Positions 47,073 through 59,162 of a stretch of 64,000 bases of DNA are shown here, in pieces (positions within the stretch are counted from its first letter, which is position 1; every line of letters begins with the position of its first letter). Where the stretch lies: NCBI GenBank assembly GCA_003255065.1, contig QAOA01001229.1, forward strand, positions 504,811 through 568,810, in the 5' to 3' direction. This stretch comes from Cercis canadensis. Taxonomy: Eukaryota; Streptophyta; Magnoliopsida; Fabales; Fabaceae. The notes under the pieces were generated by a model. That model was not told the DNA's origin. It made no database searches and worked only from the letters and a program-made list of their open reading frames with translations. A program made the position numbers and the translations under genes.

Positions 47073-50000
47073 ATGTCGGTCTTTTCTCGAGCTCTCTGCT
47101 TCATTCTTCTATGTATTTTAGGGTTGGATTCTGGTTACAGCTTCGGGCATGCTTTGAAGCTTCCCCTCCGACCCAAGGACCTTCTTCCTGTTTTGCCTAA
47201 AGAAATTTCATGGCCGGTCCTGAACAGTTTCCACAGTGCTGTGGATTTGTTGCCTTATTTTGTTGGCTCCGTGAAACCCAATAATAGCTCCATTGAGTGG
47301 AAAGGTGCCTGCTTTTACGATAACAAAGCTAAGCTTGAACTCACAGCTAGTGATCGCGAGGAACCTGGGTTGGGAGGTGGCGTTCTCTATCTCGAGGTTT
47401 GTCTCTATTTTGCTTTGATTATCACACCTTCATATTGCACTTATGATGTTATCTGGAGTTACCTGAAATTTATATGGAATGGAAAAGAATCATACTTGAG
47501 TCATTTAGTGCTTCTGATTTTCATAGTGATGTGAGTAGTGATAATTGGACTGGATAAGAACATAGCAGTGATTTAGACATGATATGATGCAGTTAGATTG
47601 AAGAGTGGATAAGTTATGCTTATCAATGCGATTCTAGGATATGCTCAGTTTGTTTATCAGACATTGTTTTGTCAGTGTGTCAAATTATACATGATAGACA
47701 CCGCAAAATATCAATGTTGTTGGTTTATGTTTTTCCTGTATGTCCTCAAATTTATTGATCATTTAAGTTCCTAATAAAGAAAAATAGAGGATAAATAGGC
47801 GAACCAATTGATTGTCTCTTTCTGGTAGTGCATTGTACTGTATTTTGTTTATAAATTGGGAATATCATCTCATCTCATCAGTAAATGTGCCATGATGGGA
47901 AACTCTAGGGCAAGTTGATTTCTGGATCAAGATTACTGATTTTACCTGAATTTTTTCTTTTACCTGCTTTATTCACAGTCAATTCGCTGAAGGTGTGATT
48001 GGTTTTGGATGGCAGTTGCAAAAAAGCACTGTGCAAACAAATATATATTGAAGCTGTTCATAAATTGATATTTCTATTTTTACGTTTTTGTCCTTTGTTA
48101 CTCCTCCCCTCCCATTCCAATAAGGGTTGTAAGTTTCCTTTATCTTTTGGATGAAAAAATAATTCTTGTTGTTTTACAGACATCATCCGCACACAGCTGG
48201 ACATGTATGGATCTGTATGTTTTCGCAACACCGTATAGAATTACATGGGACTACTACTTCTCCACACGAGAACATACGTTTAAATTTGACTCATGGGAAG
48301 AGCCTGCAGAGATGGAATATGTATTTTCTAGTTCTTTATTCTCTTTGAATCTATCATTGCATACTAATTACAGAAAATAAACATTTTCACTGAATTGAGC
48401 AGGTAAAGCAGCATGGGGTTTCTGTGTTTCTCATGCCATCAGGGATGCTGGGAACCCTCCTTTCTCTAATTGATGTCTTGCCTCTGTTCTCTAACACTGC
48501 ATGGGGTCAGAAAGCTAACTTAGATTTCCTCAAGAAGCACATGGGGGCTACCTTCAAGAAACGCAGTAAGCCTTGGCGTGCAACTATAAATCCTGCAGAT
48601 GTTCATTCAGGAGATTTCTTAGCTGTGTCAAAGATCCGTGGTAGGTGGGGTGGATTTGAGACACTAGAAAAGTGGGTAACCGGTGCATTTGCTGGTCATA
48701 CAGCAGTTTGCTTGAAAGATGAGAAGGGCAATTTATGGGTTGGTGAATCAGGGCATGAGAATGAAAAGGTATGATGATTGAAAAATATCATGTATGTGCG
48801 CACTCTGGAAAACATAGTGACGCAGAGCTTGACCAATTTTATACTTTGAATAGTTTTTCATGGGGTACAGTGCACTTTTTTGTAAAATATTTCTGGATTA
48901 GAATCTCTCATCATATAGATCATGCATGTAAAATTTCACATTATTGCAAATTGGTTTATATTCCATCAACTGTTTAATTGAATACTTGATGTTTGACGTA
49001 CGTAATTTATAGTTATGGTCCAACAGTTAGATATATCTACGTATTTATATTTCTTCTGGGTTCCGTATGACTTTGTTGAATTGCTTTGATTTGAAACATT
49101 AAGCTCCATTCTTATTTTCTTTCTAGTAGAAACATAAACCAGGATTATCTTATTTGAATGTTCTGCTTTGTGCAGGGTGAAGAAATAATAGTGGTAATTC
49201 CATGGGATGAATGGTGGGAATTGGCCCTCAAAGATAGTTCCAATCCACAGATAGCCTTGCTTCCCTTGCATCCAGAGTTGCGTGCAAGATTCAACTCCAC
49301 TGCAGCATGGGAGTATGCTTCGAGCATGTCTGGCAAGCCATATGGTTATCATAATATGATATTTAGTTGGATTGACACAGTAACAGACAACTATCCTCCA
49401 CCTCTTGATGCTCACTTGGTACTTATATTTTTCTTTATCAGTAAAGTACAACATAACTTTTCAATTGAATTAGCATTTGTGCAAAGGGAATAGTATTACT
49501 GGGAGATTTGGGTATTATTGTAGTAAGGAACGAAGTGCCAATTGCTTGGTAAAAAGAAATTCCAAATCTGAACTAGATTGAAAGTGATTAACTGTTTAAA
49601 CCACACAAAGAATGGAAAGAAGGAAATAGGATGGTGGTGGTATGTGCATGTTCTTCCTTGTATTTGTGCAACACTGGACCTAGTAGCTGATCTTTATATG
49701 CATCTATTCTTCCTCTGCGCCCTGCACATTTCAATTATGAAGGCAACATTAACTTTATTGATTTTTGTCAAGAATGTTGGTTTAGGCTTTGAGTAACAGA
49801 AGTCTTTTTCTGAGTGACAACATCTATTCTTCCTCTGCGCCCTGCAGATTTCAATTATGAAGGCAACATCAACTTTATAGGTTTTTGTCATGAATGTTGG
49901 TTTAGGCTTTGAGAGTAACAGAAGTCTTTTTCTGAGTGGCATGTTCTATGTGCAGGTCATTTCTGTCATGTCTATGTGGACCAGATTGCAGCCAGACTAT

Positions 50001-50942
50001 GCTGCTAATATGTGGAATGAAGCTTTGAATAAGCGGTTAGGGACTGAGGTATGTCTTGGGCACTGGTTTAAATCATTTAGGATGGTGAAGAGTATTATTT
50101 TTGCTCCAATAAGTTTGCATGTGTTTGTTCTTTGATTTCTTTTATTTATGAGGAACAATTCTTAATCAAAACTAGAAAGGGAATATGTTGTTTCATTACT
50201 TATTCTCAAGGATTTAGTTTTGCCTATGACCTCAGATATGAGTTTGCCGTTGGTGCTATTTAATTTTTATATATGTTAATGTCAATGACAAGGTAAATAA
50301 CCAGCAAAAGATTCAAGACCAAAATTCTGGATGCCTTTTAGTTTAATGGTGGACTTCCTTTTACAATGATTGCTAGTGTCATAGTTTAACACAAGCTCTC
50401 ATTTCATTACCTGTTTATGTGCTTTCAGGGTTTGGATTTGCATGACATTCTCGTCGAGACAGAGAAGCGGGGGACAGCATTTGATGAGTTATTGACAATA
50501 CCCGAGCAAGACGAATGGGTTTACAGTGACGGGAAATCCACAACTTGTGTTGCATTCATACTATCCATGTACAAAGCAGCTGGAATCTTGGGGCCTGTTT
50601 CCAGCTCAATCCAAGTCACAGAATTCACCGTGAGTCATGATCCCTCAATGGTTTATTTACTTCTGAAAATCTGGATGAGCCTTTTCATCATAATTGCTTT
50701 GTCTCATGTGTCTATGCTGTTATTTGCAGATTCGCGATGCTTACATGCTCAAAATTTTTGAGGACAACCAAACACGCCTACCAAGTTGGTGCAACAATGA
50801 GAGGGATCGACTTCCGTTCTGCCAGATTCTTGGTGAATATAGGATGGAACTGCCTGGCTACAACACCTTAGAGCCTTACGCCAACATGAATGAGAACTGC
50901 CCATCCCTGCCCCCCATTTATGGCAGGCCTGCGCGGTGCTAG
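47073..50942 (+). CDS. Uncharacterised plant secretory-pathway protein, possible permuted papain/NlpC-like fold
   Basis: I recognise this as a conserved plant protein of unknown function. Seven exons: 47073-47396, 48180-48320, 48404-48768, 49176-49418, 49956-50048, 50429-50629 and 50730-50942, all GT-AG, about 526 aa. The N-terminus (SRALCFILLCILGLDSGYS) is a signal peptide, then LRPKDLLPVLPKEISWPVLN. Residues 223-258 contain HSGD, a conserved RGRWGGFETLEKW and GHTAVC; residues 420-435 contain YSDGKSTTCVAFIL. A GD...GH block followed much later by a Cys-hydrophobic block is the arrangement of circularly permuted NlpC/P60-LRAT-like enzymes, with His254 and Cys429 as candidate dyad; this is inference. 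Exon 3 is one base short of the expected frame near 48404-48424 (GGGGTTCTG where GGGGTTTCTG is expected), so either the assembly has an error or this copy is frameshifted. The start at 47073 is preferred over an in-frame ATG 69 bp upstream because it directly precedes the signal peptide. Confidence 0.8.
49701..49942. repeat. Two-copy tandem duplication inside an intron
   Basis: Units 49701-49820 and 49821-49942 (about 120 bp) both begin CATCTATTCTTCCTCTGCGC and differ by a few bases. They lie in the intron before exon 5 of the uncharacterised gene. The second unit contains CCCTGCAG, a potential decoy acceptor, where the first reads CCCTGCAC. Confidence 0.9.
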
Positions 50943-52986
50943 AAACAATCTCTTCTCCGCCATTGCTGTTATCAGAATAGGGCCGTGCTGCGCTTATTCA
51001 AGGCTTCACTTAGTTCCTGTTAATCTGGAATTGTCTGTAAATCTCAGGACACAGTGTAACTGTATAGTTACTGTGTATTTTCAGGCTTTCCTAAATGTTA
51101 TCTTGACTAAAAACATTGTACATACCTTATTACACTAGAGAAGGCGTTTTCATTTGAAAATGCAAATTGTTGCTTATGGATTGCAATGCAATATGATTCA
51201 ATCATCAACCGCGGGAGGATAATTACCACTGGTTCTTGATTAATCCAACGAGAAATTATGCCCATGTAAGATTTTGTGCGCCGTTGGAAATTAGAGTGAA
51301 TGCAGTTAAAATTGGAAAATGTAAACTAAATTAAAATTATAATTATAATGGTGAAAAAGTATGAGAAAATAGTGTACTCTTAACCCAAATACATTAGACA
51401 CTGACAATCTCAATATGACAATATGTATTTTGAAACATGTTAGTGAAAACCATTATTATAATCACAGGCAAAAAAATAAAAAAAATTATAAAATCAACAC
51501 TTTTAATTTTAAACCGTTGTTTCATTAGTGAATTTTCTTTTCTTTTGTCCTTCGCAGCACTCAATACATTCCATTGAGTACATACAAACATCGTAAATAT
51601 GACGATGTAGTCTTGCATCTTCTTTTTATGTTTTCCATGGTAACAGGAGTTCAATAACATGAGCTTACAATCTTCATGCATGAGAGACACTATTTACACA
51701 TAATTAATTTTTATATTATTTCATATTTTATACAAATGACGCAAAATAAATTTAATTATATATCTTAAACTTCAATCGAAGTGATGTAAATTTTAGACAG
51801 TGTTGCAAATAGTTCGCAGGTAAATTTCTCCACATATAGGTTAGTGCATTGTTTTTGTTTGACCCAAAGCGGACTTTGTAATGAAATGACGTATTGATGA
51901 GAGAAGTGTTCCCAGTTTTTCTTTAATGCTTAATGTTCATTGTTGATTGTTTAGTCGCAACACAAAAGAAGCTTCTTTCTTTCGACGCTTCTCTTTGAAA
52001 AAGAAAACAAGACTTCCAAGTTGCCACGCATCCAACTTTGACCATTTGCCAATACCAACTTCTCGAACATTCTAACGCAAGACATGATGCTCTTAGATGT
52101 CCTACGTGCTGCGTAAGCAGAGAACAACTAGTTTTCACCCTCTAAGCTTCTGCCACGTGTAACAATGCCATGCAAGCACCGGCCGCCGCCGATCGAAGCA
52201 TCGAACCATGATGGCATCTGTAATATTTAAGCCTATATAAAAAAATTTAAGGGAATAGAATTAATAGATCTTAGATGTACTAAATATGTATGCATTAGTA
52301 AAATAATTTCACTTGTGGGAAAGTATATAACGTGATTGAATATATTTTAATAAAATTAAATATTTTCAAAATAGATACTTAAAATTCTATGAAAGGTGAG
52401 AAAATTTAGGAAGATAGTATACATTATATATATAAATAAATTAAAAAATTTATGCGAAAAATTATATACGTGTTATTAATTGAACAATTTGATACTACAA
52501 TACACACACTACCTATAATATCAATATTCCTAAGAAAAGAAAAATAAAATAAAATAGGAGGCTCCCTTAAATTGTAACACACAATGAAAAGAAAAGTCAA
52601 AGAATGTGTCCTTGTTTTTCTTTTTTTTAAAAATTATTTAGACAACGTGTTTTCCTTTGTAGTAATCCCCCTTATTGTCTACTAGGAAAAAACCCTATAT
52701 TGTTAATCCAAGTGAACTTTGTAAAAGACGTCGACGTTTTGAGTGGCGCCTCTTCCAGGTACTTGCCACTGCGGCGGAATGATTTAAAACATGAAGAGAA
52801 GTCTGAACTTTTCAACGCCCACCTCAGCAGGCACACCAACAAATAATCTCCATAGACGAAGGCTTCAAAGCTCAGATCACACATACAAATTGTCTCCTCT
52901 TCTCTCTTTCTTCACTTCTCCATTTTCTTCCTTTAAATTTTCTCTCTAACCAAACACATTTTTCCCTCCAAACCCAACACCAAACT
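50943..52986. other. Intergenic region upstream of the first MMP gene
   Basis: It starts with the 3' UTR of the preceding gene and ends with a CT-rich leader (52890-52980) of the MMP gene. No further gene is recognised. Confidence 0.5.
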
Positions 52987-54099
52987 ATGAGACTCCATCT
53001 CTTGGCTTTGGCAATATGCTTATCTCTCTCACTCTCTTCCACTCAAGTTTCAGCTCGATTTTTCCCCAATATAACCTCCATTCCGCCTTCGTTAATAAAA
53101 AATGCGACAGCCGGCGCGTGGGAAGCCTTCAACAACTTCACCGGCTGCCGTCCCGGCGAGAAGTACGATGGTTTGTATAAGCTCAAGAATTACTTCAACC
53201 GCTTCGGCTACATCCCAAACGCGCCGTCGAATTTCACCGACGATTTCGACGACCAATTCGAAGAAGCGATCAAAAAGTACCAGAGGAATTTCAATCTCAA
53301 CGTCACCGGCGAGCTCGACGAGAAGACTCTTCAGCAGATTATACGGCCGCGTTGTGGCGTCGCCGATATAATCAACGGAACTACCACGATGAACTCTGGG
53401 AAGGAGAATACGACGTCGGCCACTAACAACACACGCTTCCACACTGTCTCTCACTACACTTTCTTTGAAGGGAAGCCGCGGTGGCCGGAGGGGACGCAGG
53501 AACTGACCTATGCGTTCTTGCCGGATAACCAATTAACGGACCAAGTAAAGAGCGTGTTCGCGACAGCGTTTGACCGGTGGGCGGAGGTGACAACATTGAC
53601 TTTCAGGGAAACGACGTCGTATTACACGGCAGACATCAGGATTGGGTTCTACACTGGGGACCACGGCGATGGGGAGCCGTTTGATGGGGTTTTGGGGACG
53701 CTGGCCCACGCGTTTTCACCGACCAACGGGAGGTTCCATTTGGACGGCGAAGAGGAGTGGGTGGTTTCAGGTGACGTGACGCAGTCGTCGCTGTCGTCGG
53801 CGGTGGATTTGGAATCGGTGGCGGTGCACGAGATTGGGCATTTATTGGGGTTGGGTCACTCGTCAGTGGAGGACGCGATTATGTTTCCGACGATATCGTC
53901 GCGGACGAGGAAGGTGGAGCTGAACAACGATGATATTAATGGGATTCAGGAGCTATACGGCTCGAATCCGAATTACACTGGTTCCACCACTGCGTCGCAG
54001 GAGAGGGACGTCAGCCATGGTCACCACCTCAGTGTTGTTGGCCATAGGTGGGGCCTCGCCACCTTCTTGACCCTTGGATTGGCCTTTTTTATTTTTTAA
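52987..54099 (+). CDS. MMP: Matrix metalloproteinase, plant GPI-anchored type (active form)
   Basis: Plant MMPs are matrixin zinc proteases at the cell surface. This is a single exon of 370 aa, the usual length and structure. Order: signal peptide (1-23), propeptide with the peptidoglycan-binding-like fold ([17 protein letters not shown]), cysteine switch PRCGVAD (Cys123), catalytic domain from [13 protein letters not shown], structural metal site [11 protein letters not shown]...LAHAF...FHLDGEE, catalytic motif [12 protein letters not shown] (His281, Glu282, His285, His291) and Met-turn Met299 (IMFP). The C-terminal hydrophobic tail (about 355-370) fits a GPI signal. There are several N-glycosylation sites. 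All catalytic residues are present, so this is the functional member of the local cluster. Confidence 0.97.
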   Translation: MRLHLLALAICLSLSLSSTQVSARFFPNITSIPPSLIKNATAGAWEAFNNFTGCRPGEKYDGLYKLKNYFNRFGYIPNAPSNFTDDFDDQFEEAIKKYQRNFNLNVTGELDEKTLQQIIRPRCGVADIINGTTTMNSGKENTTSATNNTRFHTVSHYTFFEGKPRWPEGTQELTYAFLPDNQLTDQVKSVFATAFDRWAEVTTLTFRETTSYYTADIRIGFYTGDHGDGEPFDGVLGTLAHAFSPTNGRFHLDGEEEWVVSGDVTQSSLSSAVDLESVAVHEIGHLLGLGHSSVEDAIMFPTISSRTRKVELNNDDINGIQELYGSNPNYTGSTTASQERDVSHGHHLSVVGHRWGLATFLTLGLAFFIF

Positions 54100-56002
54100 A
54101 ATTGCAAGCACTATTTGGTTTGAGCTTGCACTTGCACATGCCTCTGCTTATTTTCATTTTGTTAGGTATATTTGGAGAGTCAGAGAGATAGTGATAGAGT
54201 TGGTTTACATTAGAGTTACGGAGAGGATTACATACTATTCTTCATTCATGTTCATACACTTGTATACTATTTATCATTGCCATTCTTCATTCTTCACTTA
54301 TATATTTCTGTTTTTCATTTTCACTTGCCATAATGCTTTTCCTCTTTCTTTCTCTCAAGCGCACTTGACAATTTCTGGATTTTGATTTGGTTTTGAGATT
54401 ACTACCTTCAATTTCATATTTTAAAGAAACATTTTTATGGATCCTTCCTTCACTTGTCTCCTCTCCCTACTTTCTTACACATAAAATTAGTTTTCTAAAT
54501 TTTACTCAAAAATTCAAATAACTTCAAATTACTATTCATTATAATAAGATGCTAGTACAACCAAAATATTACAATTTAGAAACAAAATTATAATAAATAT
54601 TATACTTTTTTAAAAAATAAATATAATAAAAAAAGTAGTCTGCCCACATTTGCAATTTGCTGTGGGAAAAGGAAAAAAGTGTACACACACGTCGTGGAGC
54701 ATTTAGTGCNAAATAAGTTAAAAAATAATATATAAATACTTTTGTTTTAAATTGAATATTTGAGTCAAAGTTTCGGTAAAAAGATTACAATACAAGAATA
54801 CTGACTGATTATTATGCTTTATTTTCAAATTTCGAATATTTTTATTCTTACTTATTAGTACAAAGATTATGAGCTTAAGTAGAAACATAATATAGAAACA
54901 TCCCAAAACCTATATCCAAAGGATTAGAAAGTTTAAACATCCTTAAATTAGTTCAGCGATAGCCTGCAAACCTTAGGCTCGGCTGGGAGCCTGAAAATTC
55001 TTTTAAAAACGTATTAAATTAGGCAACTAACCCAAAATAATTTTTGTTTCTAAAGAGGGAACTGTGGGCTCAACAGATGGACCTTTTTCTTTTATTATTA
55101 TTGATGGACCTTTTTCTTTTATTATTATTATTTTTTACTCTTCCCAACAAATGGAGAAATGATATTTTTGAGTTAGTTTTCACATATTAAAATTAAATAT
55201 CTGTTAGAATATTTAAGGGCACATCTTTCACATTAACCTTTTACATTTAGAAATTTCTTTTTTCTAAATATTAGCTCCAAAATTCGAACTGTTAATATTT
55301 TTTAGTTGAAATAACTAAAAAAAAGAATATCAATAAAGAGACCAATTCTGCATCTGTTTATGTCCAACTAATCATATGAGACTCGAGTAGTGATATGTTT
55401 TTCTGTAAGCAAAAAAATATCTACATTTAAATATTTTCACTAATTCAACACCTAAAGATACGACCACATTTTGATTTTATTGAATTCACCAAAGCTTGAA
55501 TTGGACCTATATTCTAAACTCACATAAATCTTTTTGTGTTAGGCCGCATTAGATTTGTAGAAGTATCATTTACGGCAATTTAAAGAAAGTTCAATGACAA
55601 AATAATTTGTAATTAAATAGTATTGAAATCGTCCTTAAATTTTATGAGTTTTATATTTAAATTTAAAATTATAACCAAAAATATATATAAAAAAAAAAAA
55701 AGTAGATGAAGTCTGTACCTTCCCACTTACGAAATATCATTGTTTTGGAAGATTCCTAAGTACTGTTACCAAAACCCAATTGCCAATCTTGAAAATTCAA
55801 TTCAACAAATTATATGCAACTTAAGTCTGAGACGAAAGGAGAAGGCAATTGCTTAATGCAAGCATGGTAAGCAATATATACTAGTCAACACGCAAGTCCG
55901 CAAGCAATTTCGGAGCAGGGTCAGCCACAACGCCCCTCCCTCGCCTTCTTAAATCTCCCTTCAGCCCCGTGCTTTGTTAGAACAAATCAAAACACAAACA
56001 AA
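54100..56002. other. Intergenic, nothing recognised
   Basis: AT-rich sequence between the MMP gene and a small possible gene. An N lies at 54710. A short tandem of GATGGACCTTTTTCTTTTAT lies near 55077-55125. Confidence 0.45.
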
Positions 56003-56229
56003 CATGAGATCCTTTCTTGTTCATTTTGTTTCCTTGTTATCCATTATATTCGTGGATCCATCTCTCTTCCTTTATTCGTGGTCTGAGTGGCGCCATGGAT
56101 CCACCCAGAGACGATGATGGTGATGCATCAAAGTGGTCACCCAGGGCAATAACTTGCAATGAAGTTCTCAAAAGGATTGGACTCACTGAAGGATTCGGGG
56201 GAGCAAGGGGGGCACTGCCTAAAATATAA
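56003..56229 (+). CDS. Possible small gene, product unknown
   Basis: A more GC-rich island has promoter-like sequence upstream (TATATA-type at about 55877, C-rich leader, AAACAAAC before the ATG). The ATG at 56003 opens a 37-codon frame with a hydrophobic start (RSFLVHFVSLLSIIFV) that ends at 56116. A second ATG at 56094 opens an overlapping 44-codon frame (56094-56228) beginning MDPPRDDDGDASKWSPRA. Neither matches a family I know. It could be a small secreted peptide gene, a fragment of a larger gene, or non-coding transcript sequence. The call is weak. Confidence 0.25.
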
Positions 56230-56848
56230 TTACTAACATATCCCATCCAATATATTCTAAAATGGAGGAGCCATTGTTCTAGTCTCTGCCTTTCATTTTA
56301 TTTTGTTCCTTCATTTGTTTTCATCCTGCTGTTTTCATACAACGGTTGAAGCCTATTGGTGCATGATCATCACAAGTGCACTTCTATGAGTTTAGATCAT
56401 ATATCAGCAGCAAGATAATTAATAAATAAATAAAAAAGGTTTTAATTTTTATATTTTATTAAATATCAGTCTATAATATGATATATATTCATGTGCATTA
56501 TATATATGTAACCAAATTAATTTACAAGTTACTAAAGGGAACATAGGAGCTGATGAACATGCTTGACTCACTTCTAAGTGCTCCTTTCCAAACCATGCAA
56601 GTAAATAGTAATTCCCATGATATAAAACCCATATTCTGTGCATCTTATCTTATAATGGGTTTGGCTAAAGGTCTCATCACTTGGGCTACAACCAAACCAA
56701 TTGCAATCTAAAACATTCAAAAGTTAAATCCGAATCCAAATACTATTTTTAAGATTAAAGTAATGAACTTGACTCACTAAGTCACTAATACATAAATAAA
56801 ATCATACCCGCTAACCCACACCACCAAAAAAGGCTAATTGAAATCATC

Positions 56849-57952
56849 CTAATAAAACACAACCATGAAAGGAAATCCAATGGACAAGATGGTGACTACA
56901 CCCCAGCTCAACCCAACACCGTCACTGACAGGGGAGGGCGAAGAATATCCCTGTCGAGCTGGCGTCGGCGCCGGCGCAGGCGATGGCGATGAACTAGGCC
57001 TGGGATAGAGTTTCTGAATCCTCTCTATATCATTGTTGTCAAACTCCACCTTGCTTTCCTTGGAAGGCAATATGCTGGGGTACATAATAGAATCCTCCAC
57101 CGTAGAATGTTCCAAGCCCAGTAAATGCCCAATCTGGTGTATCACTACGAACTCTAAATCAATCGCTTCCTCCGTTTTGTTCTCACTCGGCAGCACCCAC
57201 TGCTCCTCTTTGTCCACAAAAAAGTACCCGAAATGGATCGTGTAATTTCCCTCCGCGCCACCCACCACTGCCCCTTTTCCGTCAAGCTCTGTAAACACAA
57301 TCAAAATGTCCGAAACATTGTACTTGGACTCCGTGAAATTCAACATGGTGACATTCGACCACCTGCTAAACGCATCTTTAATAACCGCCCTGGTGTCGTT
57401 ATCGGCGATGCCGTTCAACATGCTGGTATTCGGCAAGAACCCGTAGGTGAGCTCTGTCTTGCCCTCTATCCACCAATGGTTTGGCTCGGTGGTGTTTATT
57501 GTCGTTTTATTGTTGACGATGTCGGCAACCCCACACCGCGGATACGACATGTGCTGAAGAGTATCGAAATCCAGCGCGCCGGTAGCATTGAGGCTGTATG
57601 TGGTCTGGTAACTTTTGACTGCCAATTCGAGAGCAATGTCGAAGATGTCGTCTATGAGGCCCAGCACAGGATTTATGTATCCGAGGAGGTCGAGGAACTC
57701 TTTGATCGTAGACAAACCACGCAGTTTGGTTCCTCTAGTTATAGGAGCTTTTTGATGGGTTAGATCTGCCCACAACGTTTTGAAAACTTCGCCAATTCCA
57801 CTCGCTTTGAACCATTTTTTTATTTTGGGGAAGATTTGCTTCACTGAAAATCGAATTGGAGGTTGAGAAAATGAAGCTGAGTCTGAGACAGATATATCCA
57901 ACAATACAAGTGATAACACCAAGATCAAAGGAAGATGGGGATAGGGTCTCAT
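56849..57952 (-). CDS. Matrix metalloproteinase-like protein lacking the catalytic glutamate
   Basis: A single-exon frame of 367 aa with the full MMP layout: signal peptide (1-24), propeptide, cysteine switch PRCGVAD (Cys140), catalytic-like domain (ELTYGFLPN onward), Met-turn Met290 (IMYP), Pro/Ser linker and hydrophobic GPI-like tail. The zinc motif reads HQIGHLLGLEHS: His272, His276 and His282 remain but the general-base Glu is Gln273 (codon CAG). The structural metal region is also altered: the HGDG...PFDG...LAHA pattern of the gene at 52987 is replaced by LDGKGAVVGGAEGN. The long open frame implies it was kept under constraint or lost function recently. A pseudoprotease role is inferred. 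It is transcribed in the opposite direction to the active MMP 2.7 kb away. Confidence 0.92.
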   Translation of the reverse strand: MRPYPHLPLILVLSLVLLDISVSDSASFSQPPIRFSVKQIFPKIKKWFKASGIGEVFKTLWADLTHQKAPITRGTKLRGLSTIKEFLDLLGYINPVLGLIDDIFDIALELAVKSYQTTYSLNATGALDFDTLQHMSYPRCGVADIVNNKTTINTTEPNHWWIEGKTELTYGFLPNTSMLNGIADNDTRAVIKDAFSRWSNVTMLNFTESKYNVSDILIVFTELDGKGAVVGGAEGNYTIHFGYFFVDKEEQWVLPSENKTEEAIDLEFVVIHQIGHLLGLEHSTVEDSIMYPSILPSKESKVEFDNNDIERIQKLYPRPSSSPSPAPAPTPARQGYSSPSPVSDGVGLSWGVVTILSIGFPFMVVFY

Positions 57953-58108
57953 ATTTGCGTCTTAAATTTCTTGGGAATGAAGCACGCAATGTGTTTGTTT
58001 GCTCATCTCAGAGAAGATGACTTCAGGTGGACTTAGATCTGTGGCAAGGTCAAAAAGGGAATACTGGCTGAGTTTCGCAAATTTATTGTACAAATAGTAA
58101 AAGGCCAG

Positions 58109-59162
58109 CACTAAGCTACACGCGCTACGTACCCCGTTTTTTGAATCTCAGCCGTTCGATTAAAATATTTAGTTATCGGAAACTGCGTGGTCTTTCTCTT
58201 GCTCATCTCCCTTTTCATTGCCACCATCCGACACATTCAACACCGCCGCCACCATGCAAGCACTTCAATCCCCAACCATTTGAGCTTCCCAATTGGACCC
58301 ACTTCGCAAATCTTCCAACGTTACCAGAAGATCCACCATGACTGGCTTAAGAAGGTTTTGCTCGCTCTTGTTCCGCTGCCAGTAGCCTACCTTTCCTTCT
58401 GCCTTGTGTTCCAGTTGGCGGTAGTGCTTCCAGTTCCGACTCTATTAATCTTTTTTTTTTTTAGAAAGAAGTGAATAGCACTAGAGGAGGAAGCTTAGGC
58501 TCTGAAAGAGTAATCCATGTTGAGCTCACCTGCTCCGAAACTAGCGATGGTGTCTTTCATCTCTGCCACAATAGCCCCAAAATTTCACTCTTTCTCGATC
58601 TGCTCCTTTTTTCTCTGCTTACATCTCTCTGTTTCTATTCCTCTTGCACTACCTCTATCTCGATCTTTATTTTATATTCTTTCATTCCACTCTTTATGTT
58701 GTTCTCTCCACTCTCTGTTCTATTGAATAGTCTTAAAAGGAGTTGGGTTGTTGAAGGTGAAGTGTAGGTTGACAAGGTGGAGAGTGATGGCTGGTGAAGG
58801 AAGAGAAGATGACGGCCTGGGACGGTGGTGGAAGGGGAAGGAGGAAGAAGACATGCTTTTTTTTTTTTTTTTCTTTTTTAAAAAAAGTATACTTAAATAG
58901 GACCAGAAAAAGAACTTAAATACTTGAATTACTTTAATTTAATTTGTTCTAATTATGAATAAAAATAATAAATTTTAGTTTTAGTTTAGAATAATTTTAG
59001 GTTAACCATAAAATATTAAGATTTAATAAAACAAAAAATAAATTAAGATTGTATAGAAAAGAAAATAAAAGAATGCATAACTATTGTCCAACGTCTGAGA
59101 TTCAAAGAGAGAGGATAGGTAACACTACACCCCCTTCTGAGGAGGTGTAGCTTAGTGCTCCC
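58109..59162. mobile_element. TIR element of about 1 kb with GC-richer core (Pack-type candidate)
   Basis: The ends are inverted copies: AGCACTAAGCTACAC at 58109 and GTGTAGCTTAGTGCT ending near 59154. A second paired block follows inside (TTTGAATCTCAG at about 58140; CTGAGATTCAAA at about 59095). The flanks ATAGTAAAA and AAATAAAAA match at seven of nine bases, a possible old target duplication. The core (58180-58480 and 58740-58850) is GC-richer than its surroundings and includes short frames without a recognised family, as expected if host gene pieces were captured. No transposase is seen. Confidence 0.6.

Noticed and set aside
53092-53532. 146-codon minus-strand frame
   Set aside because: Shadow of the GC-rich MMP coding sequence.
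57233-57763. 176-codon + strand frame
   Set aside because: Antisense to the MMP-like gene at 56849-57952, which has a full domain layout.
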